NCBI GenBank assembly: GCA_900299205.1
Contig: OMIW01000040.1
Span: 1 to 49,295, forward strand
Direction of reading: 5' to 3'
Length of the DNA: 49,295 bases
Source of the DNA: Pseudomonadota bacterium
GTDB lineage: Bacteria; Bdellovibrionota_C; UBA2361; OMIW01
Made by a program: the position numbers and the translations under genes. This document shows, in pieces, positions 9,590 to 19,700 of this stretch (the stretch's first letter is position 1; each line of letters opens with the position of its first letter). The notes under the pieces are model-generated. The model was not told the DNA's origin and made no database searches. It saw only the letters and a list, made by a program, of their open reading frames with translations.

Positions 9590-10999
9590 TTATTCTCCTC
9601 TCCGCTCCTTGCGGACATAATCTTGCCGTATTTTCACAGGAGGTCGCGTCAAAGCGAGGGAGTTCGCCGGAACATCAGCACTTAACACAGAACCGGCGCC
9701 GATGGTTGATTTGGCACCCACCGAGAGAGGTGCTATTAAACAGGTATCACTTCCAATGAAGCAGTCGTCCTCAATTATCGTGCGGTGCTTTTTGAAGCCG
9801 TCATAGTTGCAGGTTATAGTGCCTGCTCCGATGTTGACCCGCTCACCGATAGTGCAGTCACCAAGATAGGTGAGATGTCCTGCTGAAGAATTTGCACCGA
9901 GCTCCGCATTTTTAGTCTCAACGAAGTTTCCTACTTTTACCGAATCTTTGAGAACCGAACCGGGTCTGAGATGCGCAAAGGGACCGACGGAGGCGTTCCT
10001 GCCGATGATAGACCGCTCGGCTCGAACGCCGAACTTAACAGCTGCTCCCTCTTCAACAAAGGTGTCTTTCAGATAGCTATTTCCCTCGAGCGAGCAGCCC
10101 CGACGGAGAGTCGTCGCGCCTAAAAGCTGCGTGTTTGGTCCAATTGTCACCCCTGGTTCGATAACGACTCGCTCGTCGATAATCACGGAGCGGGGGTCGA
10201 GGATGTTGACACCCGAGAGAAGGAGTTGCTCGATACGTCGGCGCAATATGACCTGATTAACTCGATGAAGGTCGAGATATGTGTTTACGCCGAGCCATTC
10301 ATCTGACTCAAAAACAGGGAGGGCACGAACTTTTTTCCCCGCCAATACAGCCTGCTCGACGATATCTGTGAGGTAGTACTCTCCCTGCGCGTTCTCATTT
10401 GTAATCCGAGAAAGAGATTCCGCAAGGAAGTCGGCATCGACAGCGTAGACCCCCGTATTGATTTCTCGAATAAGGCGTTCATCGGGTGAACAGTCCCGAC
10501 ATTCGGTGATCTTCTGTACCAGATCTCCCGACGCATCACGGATTATCCTCCCATACCCTCGAGGTTCTGGAACGACCGCAGAGAGGAGGGTGATCGCTGC
10601 GCATTCGCGACGGTGGGCGGTTATCATCGCAGAGAGTGTTTGTGGTGATACGAGGGGGGTATCACCACAAATGATGATGACAGTGCCCGAAAAGCCACGA
10701 AGTGATGGAAGTGCGGAGCGTGCGGCATCGCCAGTTCCTCTCTGAGATTCCTGTCGAGGAAAGGAGACGCTAGGAAGGCACAGCTCGCCCGCTTTTAGCG
10801 CGACGGTCACTGCCTCCTCGACCAACGCCGCCCCATGACCGACAACAATCGCGACCTGCTCTGGCTGAAGGGCAGAAATGGCTGAGAGCGTATGACAAAT
10901 AAGAGGCTTATCCACCGTTGAGGTGAGAACCTTGGGGAGATCGCTTTTCATCCGTTTCCCCTGACCTGCGGCTAAGACAATAACGGCTAATCGCTCCAT
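9590..10999 (-). CDS. glmU: Bifunctional UDP-GlcNAc pyrophosphorylase / GlcN-1-P acetyltransferase
   Basis: GlmU acetylates glucosamine-1-phosphate and then couples it to UTP, giving UDP-GlcNAc for peptidoglycan and lipopolysaccharide. The ORF extends to 11065, but the family starts with MERLAVIVLAAGQGKRM, i.e. the ATG at 10999, preceded by GGATGGTGGT; this gives 469 residues. The N-terminal uridylyltransferase domain shows LAAGQGKRMKSDLPKVL, GTGDAARSALP and CGDTPL. The C-terminal left-handed beta-helix shows hexapeptide repeats and the acetyltransferase signature SAGHLTYLGDCTIGERVNIGAGTITCNYDG. It lies alone on the minus strand, divergent from the gene at 11137. Confidence 0.97.
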   Translation of the reverse strand: MERLAVIVLAAGQGKRMKSDLPKVLTSTVDKPLICHTLSAISALQPEQVAIVVGHGAALVEEAVTVALKAGELCLPSVSFPRQESQRGTGDAARSALPSLRGFSGTVIIICGDTPLVSPQTLSAMITAHRRECAAITLLSAVVPEPRGYGRIIRDASGDLVQKITECRDCSPDERLIREINTGVYAVDADFLAESLSRITNENAQGEYYLTDIVEQAVLAGKKVRALPVFESDEWLGVNTYLDLHRVNQVILRRRIEQLLLSGVNILDPRSVIIDERVVIEPGVTIGPNTQLLGATTLRRGCSLEGNSYLKDTFVEEGAAVKFGVRAERSIIGRNASVGPFAHLRPGSVLKDSVKVGNFVETKNAELGANSSAGHLTYLGDCTIGERVNIGAGTITCNYDGFKKHRTIIEDDCFIGSDTCLIAPLSVGAKSTIGAGSVLSADVPANSLALTRPPVKIRQDYVRKERRGE

Positions 11000-11136
11000 A
11001 CCACCATCCAAGAAATCCGCTCTAATCGGCGGAACTATACAAGAGCCCCCCTCTTTTTGCGACACCAGATGTTAATAAAATGAGCGATTGTGCCGACCCT
11101 ACAGACCGGTTTAAGGAAGCCGTCTAGAGATTTGAC

Positions 11137-11742
11137 ATGACCAATTCGGAGAGAAAAGTTGGGCGGCGGCCATCCTCGGGCTCTGTGCATGAGGCTCGGA
11201 CTCAGTTGGCCTCGATTGAGACGTTATTGGCCGAACTGAGGATAAAATATGAGCAGTACTTTGCGGGCATTCTTCAATTTGAGCCTTTAAGGGAACATCA
11301 ACAGGTGATAAGGGAATTTCGTGTTTTGCATAAAGCTCCGGGCAAAAGCTCCGCATTAAACTATCACCTCCGTTCAATTGAGAGCCGATACCAAAGCTAT
11401 AATACTTACTGGCAGCGGATAATGAAGGAGCGAGAGGGGGGCATCTATAAGAGGGATGTCTTCAAAGCAGATCTCAGAGATTCCTACGGACGGGAAAAAG
11501 CGCGCTCCCAAACCGTTGAAGGTAAGGCTGAGAGGGAGATTCAAGAGCTGTTCGCTCATTATAAGGCAGCTATCTCTGCTGCATCGGTCAGTAGCGCAGC
11601 ACTGAACATCTCGCGGTTCGAAGAGGTAATAAAAAGAACAGCCCATTCATGGTCGTTGAAAAACGAGGGGAAAAAACCTCAATTTCGGGTTCTCTCACAA
11701 GGGAATAAGGTAACAATCCAAGTAATTGACCCGGACGGCTAG
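11137..11742 (+). CDS. Helical protein resembling the MXAN_5187 C-terminal family
   Basis: The product is 201 residues with no signal peptide or membrane segment. Residues 15-55 form a likely coiled coil (HEARTQLASIETLLAELRIKYEQYFAGI), followed by LNYHLRSIESRYQSYNTYWQRIMKEREGGIYKRD. The combination of 'KYEQYFAG' and 'RYQSYNTYWQR...EGGIYKR' matches my recollection of a domain found in myxobacteria and other deltaproteobacteria (MXAN_5187 C-terminal), whose function is unknown. The C-terminal part ends in a short beta-like segment (FRVLSQGNKVTIQVIDPDG). It stands alone, divergent from glmU and followed by about 300 bases before icd. Family assignment is from memory of the pattern; function is unknown. 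Confidence 0.7.
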   Translation: MTNSERKVGRRPSSGSVHEARTQLASIETLLAELRIKYEQYFAGILQFEPLREHQQVIREFRVLHKAPGKSSALNYHLRSIESRYQSYNTYWQRIMKEREGGIYKRDVFKADLRDSYGREKARSQTVEGKAEREIQELFAHYKAAISAASVSSAALNISRFEEVIKRTAHSWSLKNEGKKPQFRVLSQGNKVTIQVIDPDG

Positions 11743-12050
11743 TCTGAGAATAGTTTCAAAAACTTCCGTTAATCGCCACTTACACGGATTAGGAATTTTT
11801 TAACTTTGCCTCGCTCACCGCATTCTGATATTTGCTCACGAGTTGAAGCCCCCCCGAATCATCAGTGGTACCTTGCGTAACGATGTTTGCGGTCGGGTTG
11901 GTGTTGGCGATTTACACCTATGACTGTTGTACGATTGACGCTCTTTGGGATACAACATCGAAGCGTGTGGCATGGGGTAAATAAGCCGTTAGGCGAGGCT
12001 TTTACTTCCGTGAGAGGACACGATCTGTGGTCAGAAATTCAGAGGATGAT
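11743..12050 (+). promoter_or_regulatory. Intergenic region before icd with a 7-bp inverted repeat
   Basis: The stretch has no gene. TGTTGTA (11925-11931) and TACAACA (11951-11957) form a perfect inverted repeat with a 19-base spacer. The same bases can be read as a weak promoter (TTGTAC 11927-11932, 17 bases, ATACAA 11950-11955). The repeat overlapping a promoter-like element about 100 bases ahead of icd would fit an operator, but this is only suggestive. Confidence 0.35.
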
Positions 12051-13280
12051 ATGAAAAAGATAGTGGTAGAAAACCCTATTGTTGAGATGGATGGCGATGA
12101 GATGACCCGGATTATCTGGGGTTTTATCAAGGATGAGCTCATTACTCCCTTCGTTGATGTGCCTCTCAAGTCGTACGATCTCTCAATTCAAAATCGTGAT
12201 GCTACTGAGGATCGGGTAACCGTAGAGGCTGCTGAGGCGGTGAAACGGTATGGGGTTGGGGTTAAATGCGCCACGATTACCCCCGATGAGGCACGGGTAA
12301 CGGAGTTCGGCCTCAAAAAGATGTGGAAATCACCGAACGGGACGATCCGCAACATTATCGGTGGGACCGTCTTCCGCGAACCTGTCATCTGCAAGAACGT
12401 TCCCCGTCTTGTTCCTGGCTGGGTCGAGCCGATTATCGTCGCACGTCATGCATTTGGCGATCAGTACAAGGCGACTGATTTTGTCGTTCCGGGCAAAGGA
12501 ACCCTCACTCTTCGCTTTACTCCCTCAGAGGGCGGAGAACCTATTGAGCGAGAAGTGTTCACGTTCCCGGGAAGTGGTGTCGCCCTTGGGATGTACAATC
12601 TGGATGATTCTATTGAAGGGTTTGCTCACAGCTGTTTCCGGTATGCCCTCCAACGGCGGGTGCCGGTGTACCTTTCAACCAAGAACACTATCCTCAAGGC
12701 ATACGATGGAAGATTTAAAGATATCTTCCAGGCGATATTCGATGAGCAGTACAGCGCCTCGTTCAAGGAGGCAGGCATCTGGTATGAGCACCGTCTTATT
12801 GATGACATGGTAGCTTACTCAATCAAATCGTCGGGTGGCTTCCTTTGGGCGTGCAAAAACTACGATGGCGACGTGCAGTCGGATGTCGTTGCGCAGGGCT
12901 TTGGTTCGCTTGGGCTGATGACCTCAGTATTAATGACCGAGGATGGGAAAACCGTTGAGGCAGAAGCGGCTCACGGGACAGTCACTCGCCACTACCGACT
13001 CCATCAGCAAGGAAAACCGACCTCAACGAACCCAATCGCATCGATATTCGCCTGGACGAGGGGGTTGTACTACCGAGGCACCTTCGATGGAAACAAACCG
13101 CTGATAGAATTTGCTGAAAAGGTTGAGTCTCTCTGCACAGGTTTGGTTGAGCGGGGGGTCATGACCAAGGATCTCGCCGTTTGTATCCATGGAGCAGAGC
13201 TGCCGACGGGATCGTTTGTGACGACCGAGGAGTTTCTGGCTGCGGTCAAGCAGGAGTTAGTTGCAGCGCTTGGCTCGTAA
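12051..13280 (+). CDS. icd: NADP-dependent isocitrate dehydrogenase, homodimeric eukaryote-like type
   Basis: It oxidises isocitrate to 2-oxoglutarate with NADP+ in the TCA cycle. The track start is GTG 12027. The ATG at 12051 gives [23 protein letters not shown], the family N-terminus, with AGAGGATGAT just upstream, so 409 residues is preferred. Conserved pieces include the substrate site [20 protein letters not shown], the catalytic region [30 protein letters not shown] and the NADP region [12 protein letters not shown]. This is the type II ICDH resembling mitochondrial and cytosolic enzymes rather than E. coli Icd. It is followed after 50 bases by a small Hpt gene, with no obvious functional link. 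Confidence 0.97.
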   Translation: MKKIVVENPIVEMDGDEMTRIIWGFIKDELITPFVDVPLKSYDLSIQNRDATEDRVTVEAAEAVKRYGVGVKCATITPDEARVTEFGLKKMWKSPNGTIRNIIGGTVFREPVICKNVPRLVPGWVEPIIVARHAFGDQYKATDFVVPGKGTLTLRFTPSEGGEPIEREVFTFPGSGVALGMYNLDDSIEGFAHSCFRYALQRRVPVYLSTKNTILKAYDGRFKDIFQAIFDEQYSASFKEAGIWYEHRLIDDMVAYSIKSSGGFLWACKNYDGDVQSDVVAQGFGSLGLMTSVLMTEDGKTVEAEAAHGTVTRHYRLHQQGKPTSTNPIASIFAWTRGLYYRGTFDGNKPLIEFAEKVESLCTGLVERGVMTKDLAVCIHGAELPTGSFVTTEEFLAAVKQELVAALGS

Positions 13281-13330
13281 GGTTGGTGTTTGACTGACTT
13301 GTGTATGGGGCTTGATATGCGAGGGGGGAA

Positions 13331-13696
13331 ATGTCAGTGAAAGATTCGCGAGACCTGATGATCTCGGAAGTACTCGAGCGGCTCGACGGCGATATGGGTT
13401 TTTTTCTCGAGCTAGCGACTGAATTTTTGGCGGGATTCGAGACAAGTTGGCGACAGCTCAAGGATGCGGTCGAAGGAGGAGACCACGAGACTGTTCACTT
13501 TGAAGCCCACTCTCTCAAGTCAGCCCTTGCGAACCTCGGAGCGGTATCTGCGGCAGAAATCTGCGGCGAGCTGGAGAAGTTAGGGCGCTTCCGGGGTGAT
13601 TTGGGAGGTGGGGGAAGGTTGATATCGGGGTTGTGGGAGGCTGTCGGGAGGTTTCAAGGGTTGGTGGCAGCGGAGGAGAAAAAGTCAGTGGTTTAG
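13331..13696 (+). CDS. Histidine phosphotransfer (Hpt) domain protein
   Basis: A 121-residue stand-alone Hpt protein, which relays phosphoryl groups between receiver domains in multistep phosphorelays. The motif EAHSLKSALANLGA contains the phospho-accepting His60 and the conserved K-S-x-x-x-N-L-G pattern. The flanking helices (FFLELATEFLAGFETSWRQLKDAV and ICGELEKLGRF) fit the four-helix bundle. The C-terminal Gly-rich segment (GDLGGGGRLISG) is unusual but tolerable. The start ATG at 13331 has GAGGGGGGAA upstream. No kinase is adjacent; the only receiver in the window is the CheY-like protein 31 kb away. Its stop overlaps the longer form of the next ORF, whose true start is later. Confidence 0.88.
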   Translation: MSVKDSRDLMISEVLERLDGDMGFFLELATEFLAGFETSWRQLKDAVEGGDHETVHFEAHSLKSALANLGAVSAAEICGELEKLGRFRGDLGGGGRLISGLWEAVGRFQGLVAAEEKKSVV

Positions 13697-13833
13697 GCTA
13701 CCCGGATTTGAGAACTCTGAATAACCCTAGAGAGGGTTCGATTTACGCTCAGTCAGCTCATTGGTTTCGCGCATTTCCTGGCGGGGTCGGTCGACTGGGT
13801 GAAGAGAAAGTAGTTCCTGTAAGGGTTCACCAA

Positions 13834-15531
13834 ATGAACGGAAGTCTGCCAGCAGCAAGTCATCAAACATCCGGACCTGCCCCAGCTCAAACCCCGGTAA
13901 GCCCGGACTCCCTGACGCCGAGGCCGACCCCGGCAGACCAGCGCGCCTCGAGCCCCTCCTTGGGAGCCGTAACTCAAAAGATAGACGAATTAGTCGAGAA
14001 AAATCTGTTGAGTAAGACCCTCGGGGACAAGCTGAGAGAGAAGCTAACGGAGCATGGTGTAGGACTCATGCAGAAGGTAGGCGCGTCAGAGGTGTTGGCC
14101 GCACTTAAATCGATCGAGGATCTCAAGGCGAAGGGCTACAGCGATCAAGCGGTTAAAGCGGCAGCGGCTATCGGTTTTGGAAGGGGGGGCACGAAGGGAA
14201 TGCTCGATTATCTCCCGGCGGTGGGAGAGTCGGTCAGCCCGGACGACTTTTTAAATTATGCGCAGACCAACAATGCGTACAGTATTGTTTGGCTTCAGGA
14301 TAACTACAATCTCTTCGAGGAAGAGGAAGCAACGTTCCTTGATATTTCGACCTTGACCGCTCGCGCCCGTTCTTCGCTTTCGACCTACTATGGGAGCATC
14401 CTGGATCCTTCGGTAGATCCTCTTCGACAGCTCACGAGTTCTCAGGTTACTGGCTTTGAGAGCATCCTCACCTTCATATCGAAGGGAGAGGGTGGGTATA
14501 ATTCAATGAACCAGGGTACTTCGGGGGGGGAGATAATCGGAAGTACTCCTAACGCGGCCTCAATTCTGGGTAAAAACCTTACTGATATGACAATAGGCGA
14601 GGTGATGGGCCAACAGTCGAGTGGACGACTCTTTGCCGCTGGGAGGTATCAGATTATCCCATCGACCATGGTGGAGGCCGTGAGGTATGCGGGGCTATCG
14701 TCAAATGACAAATTTTCGCCGGAGAATCAAGACAAACTTGCAATTGCACTGATACTTCACAAGAGACCAAAGCTTGGTGAGTATTTGTTGGGTAAGCATA
14801 ATAATCTTCATCTTGCGATGCGAGAGGCGGCACTGGAATGGGCATCTTTGCCTGACCCAGACACGGGCAATACCATGTACGGGAGTGGAAACAGGGCCCT
14901 TCATTCGGTATCGGCAGTGTCGGAGGCTTTACGGGCTGCAAGAATAAATATCGTCAATGCCTCTGCCTCAGGACCCTCAAATGGGAGCTCTCCCTCGACT
15001 CCTGCCCGAACGTCTCAATCAGCGACAGAGATTGCTCGAGGAATGCCTCGGAGGGAGTATGTATTGGGTCAGCACGATTGCTCTACCTTTACGAGGGACG
15101 TTCTAACGCGATATTTAGGTCGCCAGTTAACAGAAGAAGAGTCTCAGAGGGTGATGATTGGATATAACCTTGGAAGCGGTTCACCAATTGAAGCGTACAA
15201 CAGGGCTGTCTCGAGCGGTGACCCTCGAGTCAGGGGGGCAGCAGGTTGGGTGGATGAATCTGGTTTGGGGACCAGAAAACCCCTCAATAACATCACTGAG
15301 GCCGATATTCAGAGTGGAGTAGTAGCCCAGGTTCATTGGGCCAAAGGGGGGGGGCATTCAGGTTTTATTACTCGTATCAAAAGGGATTCGCAGGGGAACA
15401 TATCGGGTTTCTACATGCTCACTGCGCACTCAGTCGCGGATAGTTCGGGCAAAACTGGCAACTATGAGGCATTTATCTCGATGTCCGAAGTCAAGGGAGT
15501 CGTCGCAGCTTCTCTGAGGAAAACGGCTTGA
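13834..15531 (+). CDS. Two-domain peptidoglycan hydrolase: lambda-lysozyme-like plus NlpC/P60-like
   Basis: The ORF is open from 13633, but that part overlaps the Hpt gene. The ATG at 13834, with AAGGG upstream, gives 565 residues. Residues 1-45 are Pro/Ser-rich, with no signal peptide. A helical region follows (about 45-200). A muramidase-like domain spans about 205-370: FESILTFISKGEGGYNS with candidate catalytic Glu219, AAGRYQ (268-273), FSPENQDKLA and ALEWASLPD, all matching the pattern of phage lambda endolysin (GH104 lytic transglycosylase). The C-terminal domain resembles NlpC/P60: GQHDCSTF (Cys416), WAKGGGHSGF (His508) and a further His532 in LTAHS. It should cut both glycan and peptide links. 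Long G tracts occur (G7 near 14182, G8 at 14523-14530, G9 at 15346-15354, right before His508). Export route and biological role are unknown. Confidence 0.8.
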   Translation: MNGSLPAASHQTSGPAPAQTPVSPDSLTPRPTPADQRASSPSLGAVTQKIDELVEKNLLSKTLGDKLREKLTEHGVGLMQKVGASEVLAALKSIEDLKAKGYSDQAVKAAAAIGFGRGGTKGMLDYLPAVGESVSPDDFLNYAQTNNAYSIVWLQDNYNLFEEEEATFLDISTLTARARSSLSTYYGSILDPSVDPLRQLTSSQVTGFESILTFISKGEGGYNSMNQGTSGGEIIGSTPNAASILGKNLTDMTIGEVMGQQSSGRLFAAGRYQIIPSTMVEAVRYAGLSSNDKFSPENQDKLAIALILHKRPKLGEYLLGKHNNLHLAMREAALEWASLPDPDTGNTMYGSGNRALHSVSAVSEALRAARINIVNASASGPSNGSSPSTPARTSQSATEIARGMPRREYVLGQHDCSTFTRDVLTRYLGRQLTEEESQRVMIGYNLGSGSPIEAYNRAVSSGDPRVRGAAGWVDESGLGTRKPLNNITEADIQSGVVAQVHWAKGGGHSGFITRIKRDSQGNISGFYMLTAHSVADSSGKTGNYEAFISMSEVKGVVAASLRKTA

Positions 15532-15716
15532 TGAGAGCACAGTTGTCGGGGAGCGGGTTAAGGATAGAGAGAGGAGGAAAAAGGGCGGTATGCGTGAAGG
15601 ATGGCCTTTGAAGGAACCCGTGGGAACGGTGGATTACCGATGGCTTGAATTGAAACAGACCTTGGTGTCGAACCCGTTCGTGAGATCGTCAATAAGGGGG
15701 GTAAAAAAAGTCTTTC

Positions 15717-16775
15717 ATGCCAGAACGTACTCCACCACCCTCTAATACCACCCCCTCTCTGGGCGCTTTCAATTGGAATGGTGGATGGGTTGGAGTTATC
15801 AATGAGGGTTTTCAGGTCAAACTTGGCTACACCAATAACGGATATCGCGCAGTTCAGACATCATCAGCGGTATATCGAATCCCCGATGGAGCGCAGTCTC
15901 GTGCCGAAATAGTCGCCTGGCTTAAAGAAGCATATCGCTCCGGTGCTATCTCGGGAGTCTATGATTTAAACCAAACCTCCGGGAGCTCTTTCTCGCCGAC
16001 CGGGGGTGAAGTCCGAAAGCTATGGCAAATTTACAAAGGGTCGTTTGAGGTTTTACAGAGGTACAATGAGTCCCCTGGCTATGGGACGCGACAGGTTAGC
16101 GATGCATTGACGAGAGTGCGGAGAGCTTTGGAGCCGTACGCTCGTGGATTTACCGAAGAACCGGGACAGGTACAAGATGCTATCAAGGCTCTCGGAGACC
16201 TTCAGCGTCAGTTAAACCGGGCTCTGAAATTACCAGGCTCCCAAGACTCGACATGGCTTTCCTCAGTAGGAGGCCAGTTGGAAAAAAAAGAGGCGGGTCA
16301 ACCCTACGAACTCGGAGTAAATGATTGCTCGATATTTATCAGTTCTCTTCTGAAGAGTCGGTTTCTCGTGAAAGAGAGCGACCTCGATCGCATCATGATC
16401 AGGGACACCCCACCATACGATGAACTTATCCGCACAGATGATGAAAGAGCCCTCGGTCCGGTGGGCTGGCTGGTCAAGGAAGAGGGGTGGCAGCGAACGA
16501 CTCTAGAGCAGCTCACTCCGAGAGAATTGAGGGAGGGTGCTGTTGCACAGATTACCTGGGCAAAGGGAGGGGGACACTCGGTTTTAATAACAGACGTTGT
16601 GCGCGATTCCCGCGGAAACGTTACCGGTTTTCAGGCGCTCAGCGCCCATTCCTTGCCGAATCCAAAAACGGGTCAGACGGGTATTTATTCCGCTTTTATT
16701 CCCCTTTCGGAGGTGAGGGCAGGTTCAAAGGGGGTAGCGGTTGCTGTTGAAGTACGTAACGAGGGAGGCCGGTGA
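15717..16775 (+). CDS. NlpC/P60-like cysteine hydrolase, paralogous to the preceding gene
   Basis: A protein of 352 residues starting MPERTPPPSNTTPS, Pro-rich and without a signal peptide. Residues 1-190 show no domain I recognise, though FNWNGGWVGVINEGFQVKLGYTNNGY could be a small beta module. Residues about 195-345 align by eye with the C-terminus of the gene at 13834: GVNDCSIFISSLLKSRF (Cys204), GAVAQITWAKGGGHSVLITD (His287), RDSRGNVTGFQALSAHS and GIYSAFIPLSEV. The two genes therefore share a hydrolase domain and are probably a tandem duplication with different N-terminal modules. The 185-base gap holds no gene. Its stop lies 5 bases from the convergent uvrA stop. Confidence 0.75.
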   Translation: MPERTPPPSNTTPSLGAFNWNGGWVGVINEGFQVKLGYTNNGYRAVQTSSAVYRIPDGAQSRAEIVAWLKEAYRSGAISGVYDLNQTSGSSFSPTGGEVRKLWQIYKGSFEVLQRYNESPGYGTRQVSDALTRVRRALEPYARGFTEEPGQVQDAIKALGDLQRQLNRALKLPGSQDSTWLSSVGGQLEKKEAGQPYELGVNDCSIFISSLLKSRFLVKESDLDRIMIRDTPPYDELIRTDDERALGPVGWLVKEEGWQRTTLEQLTPRELREGAVAQITWAKGGGHSVLITDVVRDSRGNVTGFQALSAHSLPNPKTGQTGIYSAFIPLSEVRAGSKGVAVAVEVRNEGGR

Positions 16776-16780
16776 GCTCT

Positions 16781-19700
16781 TTACTGCCTGCCAAGCTCTC
16801 GCCCCCACGGCGTGTTCCCTCCTCGAAGCCCTGCGGGTGATCCTTGAAAAATGACCCGTCCCCCCGCCTCTGCGGCACCAGGCCCCATTTCGATAACATG
16901 ATCTGCTGCCATCAAGAGATCGAGATCGTGTTCAATACATAGGACGGAGTGGCCACGCTCGACGAGCGTGTGCAGAACAGAAACCAATTTTCTAACATCT
17001 GCACGATGCAGGCCGATGGTGGGTTCATCAAGAAGGTAGACGGTGTGGCGGGTTCGATTTTGTGCAAGCTCCTGGACGAGTTTGATTCTCTGGGCCTCGC
17101 CACCAGAGAGAGTGGATGAACGTTGTCCAATCGTCAGGTATCCGAGTCCGAGGTCGCACGCGAGCGCTGTGATTCGATGGATTTTTTTGTGGGCAGAAAA
17201 AAGCTCTCGAGCCTCGTTCAATGAGAGAGAGAGTACTTCATTCACTGAATATCCTCGATAGCGTATGTGGGTAATGTCATCGATAAACCGGGCCCCGTCA
17301 CACGCTTCACACGTCATCGATGCTTCTGAGAGAAAGCTCATCTGGAGGGATATCGTACCGAGGCCTCCGCAGGTTGCGCACCTCCCACGCCCGGCATTAA
17401 AAGAGAAGTCGCTCGCCGACCATCCGAGCGTTTTGGCCTCCACAGTCGAGGCAAAGAGTTTACGGATGTCATCCCAAATGCCGAGATATGATGCTGGCAC
17501 CGAGCGGCTATGGCTGCCGATAGGTGTCTGATCGATTGAAACAAGAGTGCCGAGGTCGAAAGTGGAGCGGACAAAACACCCGCCGTTTTTGAAGACCGTC
17601 TCTACGCCGCGACCTCGAGAGCTTCGGCCCTCTGAGATGGTCTTTGCGAGCATATCGTTCAATAGCGTACTTTTCCCCGCACCAGAGACACCAGCGATAG
17701 CCACAAAACGCTGGAGGGGGACAGTAAGGGTGAGATCTTTTACGGTCCGACACGAGCCTTCGATATGAAGAACGGCCGGAGCGGGCGCAGGTTCTGTTTG
17801 TTCGCTCTCCGATTTGGCTTTTGTTCGCTCACCCTCGTGATATCGGGGTGTTGATTCGTGCACTTCAAAGAGCCGTTCACCCCCGAAGCTCTTTGAGAAA
17901 GACGAGGCTGATCCCTGAAAGATAACGTGTCCACCTTCTGCACCACCACCGGGACCTATCTCGATTATCTGATCGCACGAAGCGATAGTTGAAGGATCGT
18001 GCTCGATCACGACCACTGTGTTTCCCGCGTCTTTGAGCTTCGCTATTTGTTTGAGAACGAGACGATTATCGCGGGGATGCAGCCCAGCGCTCGGTTCATC
18101 AAAAAGGTAGAGGACTCCGGTCAATGGGGAGCCCATGGCGGCTGCAAGCCGCAGCCGTTGAAGCTCGCCTCCTGAAAGTGTGTGACTTGCACGATCGAGA
18201 GGAAGCGTGCCAATCCCAAGAGCGATGAGGTGATTTATCCGAGAGGAGATCTCCGTAAATATTGGTTCAGCAACTGGTCGCTGATGGGATGTGAGGGGAA
18301 TAGATTCAAGAAAGGGTATCAGTTCGTGAGCAGGGAGGTGAGAGGCTTCTCCGATCGAGCAATCCGCAAGGCGCAGCGATTGACCTATCTTATTGATCCT
18401 TGTTCCATCGCACCCGTGGCACGGTTCTCCGCACGCATTTACCCCAAGACCATCACACGAGTCGCACCTTCCGCGCTTTGAGTGAAAGCTTAGATCCTCC
18501 GGGTCGAGGGTAAGGTATCCACGTTTACACACTGGGCACATCCTTGTTGAGCTTAGGACGGTCTCTCCCGACTCTGAGAGCGCGATTGCTTGTCCCCCAC
18601 CCAGGCTGAGTGCAAGCGATACTGCTGATGTTATCAAATCATCATCGGTCCGAGTGGGATCTATCTTTGCGACCACAAAGTCGATCGAGTGGGCCTTGCT
18701 CTTTTCTAATCCTTCTAAGCAGGAGGTTGCCTTGCAGAAGATACCATCGACCCGGACTTCCTGAATCTCTGAAGTAATAGCTCGCTGGAATATCGGTTTA
18801 TGATTTCCCTTTTTCTTAACCACAATCGGGGCGAGGAGCCGAAGGGATCGGCCCGGCACCAGGCGCAGCTGTCCTACCATATCGGAGAGGGTGCCTCCGG
18901 TGATAACTGCATCGGGGTGCTCCACGCAGTGTTGAGTGCCGAGCTTGACGAAGAGTAGCCTGAGAAATTGATAGACCTCCGTGATTGTCCCCACCGTTGA
19001 GAGTGTGCCAGGGGATGAGGCGTGCTGATTAACATAAATGCTCGGCGGAATGTTCTCCACACTATCGAGATCGGGGCGTCTGACGTCCTTGATAAATTGT
19101 TGTGCGTACGGAGAGAGACAATCGAGATATCGTCGCTGCCCCTCAGCGAAGAGGATATCTTTTGCAATAGTCGATTTTCCTGATCCGCTCACCCCCGTAA
19201 TGGCGATGGTTCTTTCAAGCGGTATATCGAGATCCACCCCCCGCAGGTTATGTTCTCGGGCACCTCGAATTTTGATCGAGTGGTTGATAATTTCGTCGCG
19301 GATTTCTCTCTCTTGTTCCCGCTTTTGGTGGGGTGAAATAGTATCCAAGTTCCTTGGATCGTTCTTCCTTTCCCCCAAATTATTCGCCTGATACTCCCTT
19401 AAATAGCGCGCGGTGAAGCTTGTTCCTTTGAACAACGCTAGCCCCTCAGGAGTGCCAGTAAAGAGAATCTTCCCCCCGCCCGCACCTCCCTCTGGTCCCA
19501 TATCAATAACCCAATCTGCTTCGTTAATAAAAGAGAGATTGTGCTCTATACACACAACTGTGTGCCCCCGATCTCTGAGTGCGCGACAAACCGTGACGAG
19601 ACGCATGACATCTCGAACGTGAAGCCCTGTTGTCGGTTCGTCAAAAATAACAAGAGATCCCGGGACCGTCGTAGAAGCGAGCGAGGACGAAGAAAGAGCG

